NCBI GenBank assembly: GCA_029379385.1
Contig: CM055607.1
Location: 3,162,001 to 3,226,000 of the forward strand
Direction of reading: 5' to 3'
DNA: 64,000 nucleotides
From: Quillaja saponaria
Taxonomy: Eukaryota > Streptophyta > Magnoliopsida > Fabales > Quillajaceae
Shown: one piece after another, positions 1 to 12,152 of the stretch
Layout: each line of letters opens with the position of its first letter
Position numbering within the stretch: position 1 is the stretch's first letter
The notes under the pieces: model-generated
The model's database searches: none
The model's input: only the letters and a program-made list of their open reading frames with translations
Told to the model about the DNA's origin: nothing
Program-made: the position numbers and the translations under genes

Positions 1-149
1 ATTAGTATGCACAATTCAAATATTATTCCAAACATGAAACACAACAACAAAATTAACATGATTGCCATAGGATGATATAGTTTTAACAGAACCATATGGT
101 TAAGAAGTCAACAAAATAACTATAGAGGTATCCCTCCCTATGGCATTAC

Positions 150-3100
150 CTGTAAGCATTTATAAGCCAGTCAAAAACAAAATTCTCAAGTCCAGACCAC
201 AGGTTCTCTGCATGATGGAGACTGTAAGCATATAGATACATATACAAATAAAGATCTATGTAAAGAAACATAATGATATAGTCAACAGACCAGTAAGACC
301 CTCCTGTGGACAGCATTCCACAAAGCGAATACATGCTGAGCAAAAGATGCACTCCACTGCAAGCTGAATTCCATGAATATACATTATAAAACTTGATATC
401 GATAAAAAATAAATAAAAAATTATCATGAAGCAAGAAATTTTAGCATTACATGCTAAGCATGTTATATGTACTTAAAACTGAAACACAATCCATTTGTGT
501 CCATATTTTTGACCGAGTACCAGGGGAGGGGGCGCCAGCTACGTCCAGCATAATCCCAGCTAATGACAAGTTTGGAGTAATTTTATTTTTATTTTTTTTT
601 AAAAATTAAGAAAATAAATTCATTAAGAGAGAAAGAAAGTACGGAGAGAAAGGACAAGGAGTCCTCCTAAAGAACAAGAAAAAATATAAGAGATTCTTTA
701 CATGACATGTCACAAAATTGAATAAAGCAGGACAATATTGATAAGTTTAAAAAGCCAGCCTAAATTTAGGTACACCATATCAACATGAATCCCCATAAGA
801 AACAGGTGATGATGCTTCCTATCACAACTAAATGGTTAATGATAGACTCAGTGTAATAGACTGGATGGAAACTAAAAACAACTTTTTTCAAGACAGAAAA
901 AGGATGGATAATAACCAATTGCTGTTAACCAAGACCGTAATTCTTTAAACAGAGGCACTCTAGTAGTAGGACAGAGCTTGTGAGGGCTGATAGTGAAAAG
1001 TTGCTACCTTCCTGCTTTATATATCATCTTACATTATAATCCCAAAATATTTTATGAATGTATGGAAGAAGTTTATGGTTTTTTTAATGTGTAGGAAATA
1101 TTTGACAAGAATGTTCAACTATTGAGAGACATCACTTTTCTATAGTACAAGATGAATGTTTCTAATGGAATGATTACATTTGATATGTACATAATTTTTT
1201 AGTCGTATAAATATACATGCTTGATGTCTGAAGAATCAGCTAGACGATAAAATCAAAATGGCATTGTGAAATAGCAACACCATTCCAAATCTCAAGGCTA
1301 TGGTTTACATGACTAAGAAGTATATAGTGACCATTTGTTTATCCTCTGTCTAATTGCTAAAGCCTTGTGGGAGTTGCTGTTTGGGGTGTTTAGGGTTGTT
1401 TTATTAGCCATGTATAGTTATGGATCTTAGTGATGGTGGAAGGTAGAAGAACTAGTACGCTAGCTTGACCGGCTGCTCCTCTTTGCTTGTTGTGGGTGAT
1501 TTGGCTTAAGAGAAACAATTGTCTCTTTAATATTGAGGAGGCATCACTAGTAAAATTGAAGATGACATTTTTACATATACGGTAGCAATGGATGTTGTAA
1601 GAGATTATAACTTATTCTTGGGCATCACCTAACAACTTAAGATTTTAGGTGGAATCGTTCTTTGACATGGTATCAGAACTTCTATGACCAAATGGCCAGG
1701 AGTTCGAACCTTGCCATTACCCATTCTAAAAATATAATTTAAATTTAGCATAATGAATGAGAAGTGCCTGTGCATTTTCCACACTGACAAGCCTAATGGG
1801 CTTGCACATGTGGGAGTGTACAAGAGATTATAACCCATTTTTGAGACCTCACCTAGCTTAAGCTTCTATGTGAAATGGTTTTTTTTCATCCCTCATTTCA
1901 TTATTGGGTCTGCTTTTGATATGCACTGCCTTTTTATGGGGCGTGTGTGTACCCGCTGCCCTCCTTTTCTTTTAACAATATCATTAGTTATTATAATAAT
2001 AATAAAAATTCTCAGTAGTCGTGAACACCTTGCCAATCAATAACCAGAAATAAACAAATCAAACCATGCACACAATTGCTAAATATTTCAACATCTTTCT
2101 CTTCACGCAAAAGCTCGATATGCAACATGTTTAATCTTTTTACATTAATTATTCTATAGAAGAAAGCTTCTCATGTAAACTGCTGATCCAGTGATGAACA
2201 ACATTTATAAAAGAGGTGTTCGGTTCAAGTTACAAACCTTTCTTTGGAATGTAGATGCATCATTTGCACCCTTTGGAGATTCACTTCAAAAAAGAAAAAA
2301 GAAAAAAGGAAAATCAGGTATTTATACATGTGAACTCCCTGAAGGAAAAAAGATAAAGGAACTGAGAAAAGAAAAAGAAAAAATAATCAGGCATTAATGT
2401 TCAATACATCAATATACTTGTAAGATCCCAAGTACTAGCAAAATTGGTTTTAAGTAAATTCAGAAATGAATTAGGAAGCTTTTGGGACTTTCTTTTTTAG
2501 AGAAAAAGAAAATATTAAGGAAGAAGAGAAGTTCAAGGGGGAGGACAAGAAGTCCTCCTAATCATAAACAAAAACAGAAAAAGAAAAGACAAGCTTAAAA
2601 CAAAAGAGATCATCTGTCACGTTGAATATCAACTATTGAAAGTTTGAAACACAGCGAAAGGCTCCCAAAATTTAATGTATATTAAGAAGTTTGGGGCTAA
2701 TTATAAGTTTAATAAGGCTTTAATTAGTTATTTGTTCAGCTGGGTTTCACATGTAAGACTTAGTGTATGATTAAGTGTAAGACTAATTCCTCCTAAGTGA
2801 ACAATTAGCAAATACTTGGTGTTTTCTGCTGAATGTACAAGACAGTTCGAAGAAAACTTAAGCTGTAGTACATTTGTTGTTTTGTAGATAAAGTTGAAGC
2901 TTGAATCAGAAGATCTTTAAAAGCTCAACTTGAAATCTGAGTTGTTTTGCATGTTCGAATCTAATAAGATATCTAAAAGGCGTAACTTGTGTATTCTGTA
3001 CCTTGTTGTAAGGTGTTTTGGTCCACTAAACTAAGAAGTCAAGCTTAATTGTGTAGGTACAGTATAAGATCAATAATATGCTATGATATCATTTTGGCTT

Positions 3101-6100
3101 TTGTTAGGAATATAATAGTAATGTATTGTTAAGTCCCACATTGATTGGACTTGGAAATCTATATTTTATTTATTTACTATAAATAAAGCTGATGAGTATA
3201 GGCTTTGAGATATCAATCAAGCCCAATATCCTTTTCCTCATTCTACTTTATTGAACAGTTTTCTATTAGAAAACAAGCACTAAATCAGTTTAAACAGTCC
3301 GTACAACAATTGATTATTATCCAAACGAAAATTAAGATTGTTGTCACTTTCTATGGTCTGGTTTCTCTCCAAGTCTTCAGACGTGACAATACTCATTAGG
3401 TGAACAACATAGACTTTCAAGTAACCAAGCTGATTTTATCTTGAGGTTTGGATATAAATGCATGTCGTAAATACACTACAACATAAATAACGATATCAAT
3501 ATGCCCACCAAATGATAGCAGTATTCTTTATTGGCAGCAGCGAAAAATAAAACTGTGAGAAGACACAAGCAGCTTAAGAGAAAATGGAAGGATCAACCAC
3601 CTCTCTCTCCATTTCAGAAGAGCTTCTAGTAGAGGTACAGGTGTATGTCTTGCAACCATAGCCAGTGAATCAAGTACTTGCTCGTAGGCAGGGTCTGACG
3701 GTCGAAGGTACTGTCCATCCTACAGTTTATACACGTAATAACAGATGAGATGCAGAATGCATTAGAGGGAGATCAATTTGTATTAATAACATTCTGTTAG
3801 CAGATACTTTTTTTGCATGGTCTAACAAATGAAAAAAATGTGCACTGATAAATCTATACCAGTAAGGATTCTACATATGCAACTAAAAACGGATCAAAAA
3901 GTATTATATCATCAATGTGAGCCATTATCATCCAAAATTTATCTATTGCTTTATAACAAGTTTACCTTTTCCTCTGCCTGGTAATTTATCTTTTGCTTAA
4001 AGACAAGTGCTTTTGATGATCCACAATATTGTTCCAAATAGTTCACACAGAAAGACCCGTACTAAAAGCTACCAGGAATTGGTAGTTCTTGCAATTTATT
4101 CCTCATTATAATTATTGTTGTCATGAAACACGTTTTTCTTTATTGATAAATTGATGTTCTGATATATAAACAGACAGAGAGAAAAGAAGGAAGAAATTTT
4201 TTATATCAACATATATACGTAAGAACTATATTTGCAAATGTAAGATTAGACCCCAATCTTACTAGGGTGTAGAAAGGGGAGATCCCTAACTTCTGTATGT
4301 AGTAGGTACTGTACAAATTGACACAGCATCTTACTCACCCTGAACTAGACCAAAAAAATAAAAATAAGCCTTCACTTCTTATGCTATTGTCATTGTATAT
4401 TGTATAGCTTACTCTTGCACCATCAATCTTTATATACAATATATCTTTATAAAAGCTATAAAAATTGTGCAATTCATATTTTATAACCTGCGAGATGGAT
4501 GTATAGTATTGGCTTGAAGAAAAATATATCAAAATCTGACCCGTACTCATTATCCAACAAAAGATAAGTACTTTATATATATATATATAGGTAAAATTTC
4601 ACTAAACAACCGCTAGAAAGGGCAGACCCTAATACACAAGAGATATACATGGATCGCCACTTAACAAAATAAACAAAGAGAAATACCTTAATTTGACGGA
4701 TTTCAATATTGCTATAACAACTTGATTTTTAAGGCATAATAGTTATGCAACTTGAAGGGTATCACAAGTTAAAGAGGATAACATATTCAATTTTTTTTTT
4801 TGTCTAAGTTACACTTTTCATTCCTATAGTTTGCACTATAATTCACTTTAATCCTTATGGTTTAAAAAGTTTAAATCAAGGAATCATAGTTTTAAATTTG
4901 AGTCAATATGGTCCTTCCAAATTAACTTAACGAAAAATAGCATAGACCAACATAATCCTTCATAGTCAAATAAAATATATTTAATTTTAAAATAATATAA
5001 AATAAATAATTAAAACTATAAATCATTGATTTTAAAACTATGATGTCAATACATATGTCTCAAATATGGGCTACTTCATTTTCTGTTAAGTCAATTTCAC
5101 TGAAAGATGAAGACAGGGACCATATTGGCTCGATTTTAAAACTATAAGTCCTTGATTTTAACCTTTTTAACTATAAAAACTAAAGTGGATTCTAGTGCAA
5201 ACTATAGCGATGAAAAGTTTTAATTTAGCCTCTTTTTTCTACTAGTAAATGGAATTTTCATGTGGCTTGTTTAAACATTTCAATACACTGAAAGTGTATC
5301 AAATACTAACTCAAACGTTAAATATCTACAAATCATCTTCCAAATCTTCCTTCTTGTCTTGATCCAAGTGTTTGGATACAAGGGGAGCTAAAAATTGTCA
5401 TCTAGAATATTAAAGGACCTCTAGAATAGGAGATCCTTTATGGCTCTGTATTTTTACGTGACAACCGCAAATAAATACAAGAGATTCTTTTAATATGACT
5501 GGAGGAAAGTCTTTCAGGACCAACTCAAGAAAGGGAGCATGTGTTGATAATTTACTATGTGACTTTCAGAATGAACCATTTAATCTATAACAAGTCATAC
5601 CATTTTAGGAAACCACCTCTTCAATTAAAGCCATATGCCCATAATTCACTCTTTAAACAAAGCCAGTCATCAGTTCAACTGACTCCCTCAAAACCTCCTA
5701 TCACAGCAAGTCAGCAACTAATTTGTGCTGTCAAGTGATGAGAAAGCTTAACGAGCTAACCTAGTAAGCATGTACCCCTCCTCATCTATTAGATTACAAC
5801 TTAAAAACTGGTAAATGACAAAAAGACAGGATGATAGAATAAGGTTGAGAGCGACTATTAAGTTCTGCTCACTAGTCCAGTCTACTACAAACCTCCCCTT
5901 CCAACTCGCTGCATCCCAACCCCACAACACATGCACAATTGCACCAAAAATAAAAAGAAGTGGCAATTTTTATGCAATGGCTTGTAAAAATGAAGTATAT
6001 AACAAACATCGACCCTCCAACTAACAAAATTAATGATATCGAATAACCATAAATATGCATATTGGCTATAAGATGTTGAATAAAATTCACCCAAAAAAAA

Positions 6101-6260
6101 AAAAACATAAATCCATGAATTGGGAAATGAACCAAAGAAAAACAATTTAACTATCAATAAAGACCTGAGCTTGAGCAGTTTCAATACGACGTCGAGAAAG
6201 CGGAAGGAAACGCTGAAGCAAGGCGTCCACTATCAATTTTGCAGCACTCCCTGTCTTCAT
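150..6260 (-). CDS. FURRY / MOR2-PAG1-type cell morphogenesis protein, N-terminal part (runs off left edge)
   Basis: Predicted coding exons on the minus strand are 6260-6165, 3719-3601, 2283-2238, 363-291 and 207-150. All phases agree and give about 130 residues beginning MKTGSAAKLIVDALLQ. Recognisable stretches include RFLPLSRRRIETAQAQ, RPSDPAYEQVLDSLAMVARH, CIFCSACIRFVECCPQEG and LWSGLENFVFDWLIN. They match the very conserved N terminus of the plant FURRY/Tao3 (MOR2-PAG1) family, huge ARM-like scaffold proteins linked in other eukaryotes to NDR-kinase signalling and polarised growth. Family members exceed 2,000 residues, so most of the gene lies left of position 1. The start chosen is the first Met of the conserved block. 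Exon 3 is only 46 bp, and the donor of the 363-291 exon is GTCTGT, a weak but in-phase site. A 5' leader probably extends to about 6540. The name PAG1 is the yeast name, not the Arabidopsis proteasome gene. Confidence 0.9.
593..687. repeat. Dispersed repeat tail, copy 1
   Basis: A T-run is followed by an A/G-rich stretch with AATAAATTCATTAAGAGAG and a GACAAGGAGTCCTCCTAA ending. Related copies lie at about 2490-2590 and 17515-17590 in the same orientation. Read on the minus strand each looks like the poly(A)-bearing 3' end of a retroposon (SINE or LINE). The family was not identified. Confidence 0.5.
1593..1888 (+). mobile_element. TRIM-like miniature LTR element (decayed)
   Basis: Two related terminal segments, about 1593-1667 and 1817-1888, both start TGT and share AGAGATTATAAC, a TCACCTA block and a CTTAAG block. 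Both end in CA. Directly after the first copy comes TGGTATCAGAAC, which resembles the initiator-Met tRNA primer-binding site of plant LTR elements. The second copy is preceded by a purine run (GTGGGAG) like a polypurine tract. The whole is about 300 bp with no coding capacity, which fits a terminal-repeat retrotransposon in miniature. I see no clear target-site duplication, so it is old. It lies in a FURRY-like intron. Confidence 0.6.
2490..2590. repeat. Dispersed repeat tail, copy 2
   Basis: This is a diverged copy of the 593-687 element. A T-run is followed by GAGAAAAAGAAAATATTAAG and GACAAGAAGTCCTCCTAATC. It sits in an intron of the FURRY-like gene. Confidence 0.45.
4800..5236. mobile_element. 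MITE-like element with long terminal inverted repeats
   Basis: The left arm (about 4800-4945) and the reverse complement of the right arm (about 5080-5236) match over most of 140 bp. Shared blocks include ACTTTTCAT, CTATAGTTTGCACTA, ATCAAGGA, TATAGTTTTAAA and CAATATGGTCC. About 130 bp of AT-rich spacer separates the arms. No coding capacity is visible. A non-autonomous fold-back or Mutator-like MITE is the simplest reading. It lies within the first coding intron of the FURRY-like gene. Confidence 0.65.
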
Positions 6261-6600
6261 CGTTCCCACAAGCCCGGCTTCAATTCTCCCTTGCATTCAC
6301 TTTCTACAACCCAAAATAAATTGAATACAAAGATAACAGTAAAATTGAAGTTGCAATTGAAATACAGTCCTAACAGCCCAAAATGCAGGATATATAGGCA
6401 AGAGATGTACCTAAGATTTAAAAAACGCCATTACTGGTGGCGCTGACAAGGAAATGGTCATCGAAACCTAACTTTCTCTGAGGGGTTTAGGAGCTGAGAC
6501 TCGAGAGTTTACGAGGATCTAGTTTCGACTTTGAAGGCGTAGACGGATGATGGGAAAAAAAACAGAGACATTTCCTTCCACTTTTTCTAGGAAAAAACAG
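6261..6600 (-). promoter_or_regulatory. 5' leader and proximal promoter of the FURRY-like gene
   Basis: This stretch precedes the predicted ATG and is less AT-rich than the DNA beyond 6600, with mixed-composition sequence at about 6430-6550 that looks like a transcribed leader. A 5'-UTR intron is possible, because a TTTTAAATCTTAG acceptor-like sequence occurs near 6415 on the minus strand, but it is not proven. No specific control element was recognised. Confidence 0.35.
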
Positions 6601-9280
6601 GGTATTAAAACATTGATTTTGCTATTGACTCTGTTTTTTAATTTTTTAGGTGAACGATATGTGTGCAATGTTTTCTCTTATTTTCTTATATAACACGTTT
6701 TTTTCTTTTTCTTAAAATTATTTAATTATAATTAATAATTATATTATTATTTACTTAGAGTTTCAGATTATGTTATAAATTGTGTATAATATTTAATAAA
6801 AATTACTTATAATCAGGTTAATAATTTATTAAAACTTAAAATAGCATTTGGCAAAATAATACTTAATTAATTAACTTTTGACAAAATTACGAGATACTTG
6901 CAAATTATTTTATGTAATTAGATATGGTCTTGGTTTAGGTAAATAAAATAGATTAAAAATTTATATAATTAAAAAGTCTTTCTTATTATTTTGTTTTGAA
7001 TGAAATCATATCTTGAGCTCTAAAAATAAATATAATATAAAAATTGTTATCTATTACCAGTTAATTTTGTGTCAAAAACATATATCATTATTTCAATCCC
7101 AAGCCCTTCCCCCTTTTAATAAAATAATTCTATATATATATATATATAAAAAAATCATTTTCAATAATTGACCCTCGTTTTTTTTTTTTTTTTTTTTCAA
7201 CTAGATACATTTTTGACAAAAATTATAATGATTTGGCAGTAGTACAAATACGATCAATCTTTTGTATTTTGTTTTGGGCTGTAGAACCCTGAGCTTGAAG
7301 TAGAATATGCAATTACTTCATTAAAAAAAAAGTTTTTCTATAAGAGAAACTATATAATTATATTAATTTTATAAGTTTTTTAGGTTGAAACAATATAAAA
7401 AGAAAGTGGGAGAAAAATTATAACTTTTATCTTGTTTAAGAATATAAGAAATTGGAAAGAGTATAAATTAAAAAAAAAAAAGTAACGAGAAAAATCTATA
7501 CCGTGTAAGAATAATAATTACAAAAAAAATTTGTGCGTACAATCCAATTATGCGAAGCTCAATAAACAAGAAAAAAAATAGATGTAAAAAATTATCTAAG
7601 TTATAAATAATATATTAGTATAATTGAAATATTCTTTTTAAAAATAGTAGGGATAACATAATATTTTATTTAGTCAAACTTAATTATTTTGAAACCTGAT
7701 TATAAGTAGAAAAAAATAAACATCAACTCCTTATTTTTTATTTTTTTCCTAATTATAATCATTAATTTTATGAAAATAATATGATTATAATTAAAAGAAA
7801 ATCTATAACCAAACACCAATATATTGATTATTTGATTATAATCATATTTGATCCAATTATAATTAAAAACAAACATTCTCTAAGTTTAAAATTATAGGTG
7901 GGACCGAAAGTAGATCCACAAATTTATGTCATTGTCATTATAATAATCAAGTCATATATAAAATTCACTTATGAGTTTTAATTATTACATAAATATCTTT
8001 TATTGTTAGTTTACTTTAAATATACTATTATTATTGTATTTTATTTTATTATTTTTTTAATTCTTTTACATTTTTAATATTAATAAAACTTTCATTACTT
8101 TAAAATAATTGATTACTTTTTATATTTCTTAAATATATATATTTTTTAATAATTATATGTCAATAGTAAATAAAACTAATTTTTTTACTTTTTGATTGTT
8201 TAATAGTGCCTAATAATCTAAATTTTCGTAATTCTTCTCAAATTTATAGACTATAATTTTAAAAACAATTACCATTAATTAAAAAAAAATTAAAAGTATA
8301 TTTTCATGATTATAATATTGTTGCTTTAACTTTTAATTCATAAAAATATACATATTTTTTTTCCAAAAATTATTTTCCAATAGTAGTTAATATTCATTTT
8401 ATCAACCAAAAAAGAAAAAGAAAAAATTGCTTAATAAGTTCCTAATAATTATATTATATTGTAGTTTTTCTCAAATTTATGAAATAATTTGTTAAAAAAT
8501 ATTTTGAATTAAAAAAATTTAGAATATAGATTCCATGATTATATATTCTTATTTTATCTTTTAGTGGAATACATTTATTTTCTTAAATATCTTATGAGTT
8601 TTTACAGTTACATAATTACTTTTTAATTGTTATTTTACTATAAATAATTTTTTATTTTATTTTATTTTTACTTTTTCTCTATTTTAATATTAATATGTTA
8701 GTAATTATTTTATGACTATTGGTTTTTTTTTTTATCATAATTTTTTTTAATATTAATAAATCTCTAATTTTTCAATAACTGTATATCAGTAGAAATTAAA
8801 ACTGAATTTCTCAATTTTTTTAATTTAGTAAGTTACAAATAATTATAATATAAATTATTATTTTTTAAAGGTTATGAATGGAAAAAATTTTAAGTTTTTA
8901 CTTCTTATTTTTTTTGCATTATAAAATTATTGTATTAATTTTATATATATTCAATTTATTGTTAAATATTACTAAATGATCTAGGTAACAGATGGTAAAA
9001 CTGAAAATTAATATTTTTGCAAGGACTTGCATTAAGCTTGCATACTCTTTCAATTATGAATTTCCTTGTGAGATTAATACTCCTTAGCAATAAAGAGCTA
9101 TACTCAAAACTCTCTATAATAGCAATAAAGATGACTGGTTAGAACCTGTCATCTTCTACCTCATTTATAACTTTTTTCACAACACGAAAGTTTGTTGCCC
9201 TACTATAACTAATATCAATGTCACCACAATAAAGTTAGTTAATGATCTTGGCAAATCAATACCCGTGTCATCCAACAAAC
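6600..9280. other. Very AT-rich intergenic DNA with diverged internal duplications
   Basis: No gene was seen. The sequence is dominated by A/T runs. Several phrases recur in changed form, such as CTTATGAGTTTT at about 7970 and 8590, TCTCAAATTTAT at about 8237 and 8469, and CATGATTATA at about 8305 and 8535. This suggests old tandem or segmental duplication of a non-coding AT-rich unit, possibly transposon-derived. Confidence 0.4.
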
Positions 9281-9284
9281 AACC

Positions 9285-10085
9285 ATAATTATGATTATGA
9301 TACCCTGATTAAGGTAGCATAATTAGGGTTAGAGTTAAAGTTAGAACACCGTAATTAAGATTAGGGTATCGTAATAGAGTTGTAGTTGGGATATCATAAC
9401 TAGGGTTAGAGTAATGTAACAAGGGTTATGATATTACAATTAGGGTTAGGATACTGTAACTAGGGTTTCGGGTACGGTTAGGGTTACGATTTAGGGTTAG
9501 GGTATTGTAACTATAGTTAGGATTTAATTACCATAATTAAAGTTAGGGTACTGTAATTAGGGTTATGGTACCATAATTAATGTTAAGGTCAGGGTTTTAT
9601 AATTAGTGTTAGGGTTAGAGTCCTATAATTAGGGTTAAGATATCGTAATTTGGGTTAGCAAAAAGATGCCATAATTAGGATTAAGGTATCACAATTCGGG
9701 TTAGCAAGGTACCATAATTAGAATTAGGGTTAGGATGTCATAATTAGAGGTAGGGTTAGATACCATAACTAAAGTTAAGTTACCATAACTATGGTTAGAA
9801 TACTGTAATTATAATTAGGGTTAAGGTATTGTAATTAGGGTTATGGTATAATAATTAGGTTTAGGATAACATAATTAAGGTTAGGACTAGGATACTATAA
9901 TTAGAGTTAGGATTAGAGTACCTTAATTAGGATAAGGATTAGGGTACCTTACTTGGGGTACTACTATTAGTGTTAAAATATAATTAGGATTAGGGTACAA
10001 TAACTAATGTTAGGATACTGTAAATAGAATTAGTGTATGGTATCCTAAATAGAGTTAGGGTATTATAACTAGGATTAGGAACAAC
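9285..10085. repeat. Degenerate GGGTTA-rich minisatellite (telomere-like)
   Basis: About 800 bp is built from imperfect units of roughly 18-24 bp of the form ATAATTAGGGTTAGGGTACC. ATTAGGGTTAGG alternates with GTATCGTAATTAG-like variants throughout. The unit core contains GGGTTAGGG, which resembles plant telomeric TTTAGGG, but the spacing is irregular and AT-rich linkers separate the cores. It is a diverged tandem array rather than true telomeric sequence. Confidence 0.75.
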
Positions 10086-10202
10086 AGTACCTTTCTTAGT
10101 TTCAAATATTGTCTACTTGATAAATTAAAGATTAGATTTATGGAATGTCACTTCTGATGACCGTTGATACTGATATGAGCTTTCCAATATTTCTTCTCTT
10201 TG

Positions 10203-10363
10203 CAACATGCTGAACCAAATGTCTCTCTTTATAATGCTCTCGTCCAAGGAATGTGCTTAAGAGGCAAGATTGGACCAGCAAGGAAGCTCTACACCATGGT
10301 CTTCAACCTGACGGTAAAACACGTGCTTTGATGCTTCAGAACTACACCAAAGGATCGGTATAG
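10203..10363 (+). pseudogene. Pentatricopeptide-repeat (PPR) protein fragment
   Basis: From about 10203 the sequence reads EPNVSLYNALVQGMCLRGKI followed by GPARKLYTMV, which is a typical PPR helix pair. After about 10298 the sense continues only in another frame, as LQPDGKTRALMLQNYTKG, and ends in TAG at 10361-10363. The apparent one-base frameshift and the absence of an upstream PPR array mark it as a relic, probably the 3' end of a lost or transposed gene. Confidence 0.55.
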
Positions 10364-11404
10364 ACATTGAAAAAGTGATCTTGTTACTTTATACTGTTTA
10401 CCTATGACTAACATCACAGTACTAAGAAGACGAGAAAAGGAGCAGGGATTTTCTCTACCAATAATTTTCGATTAATATCCACAAAGAAAAGGCTGTTGTA
10501 TGGACTGGTGAGTAAAACCAGTTTTTCTCTTGGCCAAATTAACTTAGGAAGTCATTCTACAGAAAGTAAGTAGTTGCAATAATTTATTCGCCTAGTCTCT
10601 CTATCAATCTGGCATTCAGGAATAAGGAAGTACAGAAAGTGTAAATGTTTGTATATCTATGGCAGTGATTTAAATGTCAAAATCATTTTCTTAGACTGTT
10701 CTCTCTGTATTAGAAACCTCAAACTTCCACCACCTTCTCTCTCTGTTGCACGCACTGTAACTACCTTCATCAACATCGTCGCAAGATTTTCTTTTCATTA
10801 TTTGGGGCGCAACATGGGCTAAGCCCAGAAGAAAAGTAAAAAAAGAAAACTTGAATGGGATCATCATTGGAAATATTGGTTCGGGCGATTGCCCATCATT
10901 AGGAGGCTGCTCAAAGACACGGACCCGGTAGTGAAAAACCCCATAATCTGCAATCAGCAGCACCATTTTTTCCTGCCCTGAAAAATTGAGTTACGATTGT
11001 GGTCCATCATCTCTAACAGAACTCCCTGCAAGCCTTGGTTTTGTAGGCATAGTGGTTGAGAACTGGAGATCAAGTTTGTAGCTGCCAACTAATTTTACTG
11101 CATTTGAAATCATTCTCTACTGTCAGTCGTAAATCCTGGGCTCAATACTAGTTGCAGTCCATGTAAAAGCACTCCAATTTATAGTATCTGCAGCACCAAC
11201 ATTTGCAGCAAAGCCTCCTACCATCTTCACCAGTTGTTTTCATGTAAAAGTTCATCAGACAGAGTCACCAATTCATTTGAAGGACAACCTTCCTTACAAT
11301 TCTCAAGTATGAGAGCAAACAAACTTTGTTTACTTTTTACAAAGTACACATTATTATTTCAAGATCAATTAGCACAAAATCACTTGAACTTGCCTTATAA
11401 ATCA
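10364..11404. other. Intergenic stretch downstream of BLOS2
   Basis: A 91-codon open frame on the minus strand at 10966-10691 has no family signature that I recognise and may be chance or part of the BLOS2 3' region. Nothing else convincing was found. Confidence 0.3.
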
Positions 11405-11931
11405 TTATGAAGACAGATTGCGGTACACAGATTGCACTTTGGATTCCAACAAAGAAACATATTTATCAAGCATTGAGATTACAGCTTCAAATTCAGTCAC
11501 TTGCTGTTCTATTGCATCAATCTGTTGAATGTACTCATCAAAGCTACCACTTTTGGATTTCAATTGCTCCACAAAAACCCTTAACCCAGAAGCCACATCT
11601 CCAAAACTTTTGTAATCCTCTGCCACTCTAACATTCATCTTCTCCAAAAGTTCTAAATGACTCTTTGTCCCCTGAAATGGGTTTTTCAAAAAAGAAAAGA
11701 AAAATTAAATCTTTTTACAACAAAATGGAAATAAGTAAGCTTGTCTCATACAATACCTCATGGTATGAATATGAGAATGCAAAGGGTGATCAGAATTAGG
11801 GCTTCCAAGAGAGAGAGTACTTGAAGCTCGGATTTTATCATGGTGGTGACGCTGGTGAAAAGGTTGCTGAGCGACTCTGCAAGCTCGTCATGTTTCTCTT
11901 GTTGGAGATCTCCGCCTTTCGCAGTAATCAT
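11405..11931 (-). CDS. BLOS2: BLOC-1 subunit 2 (BLOS2)
   Basis: Two predicted exons, 11931-11821 and 11671-11405, give 125 residues. Exon 1 carries DELAESLSNLFTSVTTMIKS. Exon 2 carries HLELLEKMNVRVAEDYKSF, DVASGLRVFVEQLKSKSG and FEAVISMLDKYVSLLESK. This is the helical coiled-coil core of BLOC1S2, and length and exon join fit the plant proteins. In plants BLOS1/BLOS2 act in endosome-to-vacuole sorting of membrane proteins (family knowledge). The open frame extends upstream of 11931, but the Met at 11931 gives the usual short acidic start before the conserved block. The gene is arranged head-to-head with the kanadaptin gene, 221 bp between ATGs, so the two probably share a promoter. Confidence 0.88.
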
Positions 11932-12152
11932 GATTATTGATTGCGACTCCTGCAGAATTACAGTAGACGGTAATAACGGAAAGCCGAAGCCCACAAAACG
12001 GCATGTCGTTTTTATCTCAGTTTTACGTCGTTTTTCTAGAATATAAGAAAGTACCGCCACTGTTCACGGTCTATGGGACATTTTTTGTGGCGCGTTTGCT
12101 TTCTTTAGTCTGCCGACTCTCTCTCTCTCTCTCGCTCGCCGGGTCTGCTATA
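11932..12152. promoter_or_regulatory. Compact divergent promoter between BLOS2 and the kanadaptin gene
   Basis: Only 221 bp separate the two start codons, and both leaders must lie inside it. The kanadaptin side has a (CT)n tract at about 12119-12133 just ahead of the ATG, a common leader element in plants. A GGCGCG motif lies at about 12088-12093. No TATA box is obvious for either gene. Confidence 0.5.

Noticed and set aside
5872..6184. Overlapping minus-strand frames near FURRY exon 1
   Set aside because: They read into the intron after exon 1; rich in Phe/Tyr from T-runs and without conserved sequence.
10691..10966. 91-codon minus-strand frame downstream of BLOS2
   Set aside because: Composition is not clearly coding and no motif was recognised.
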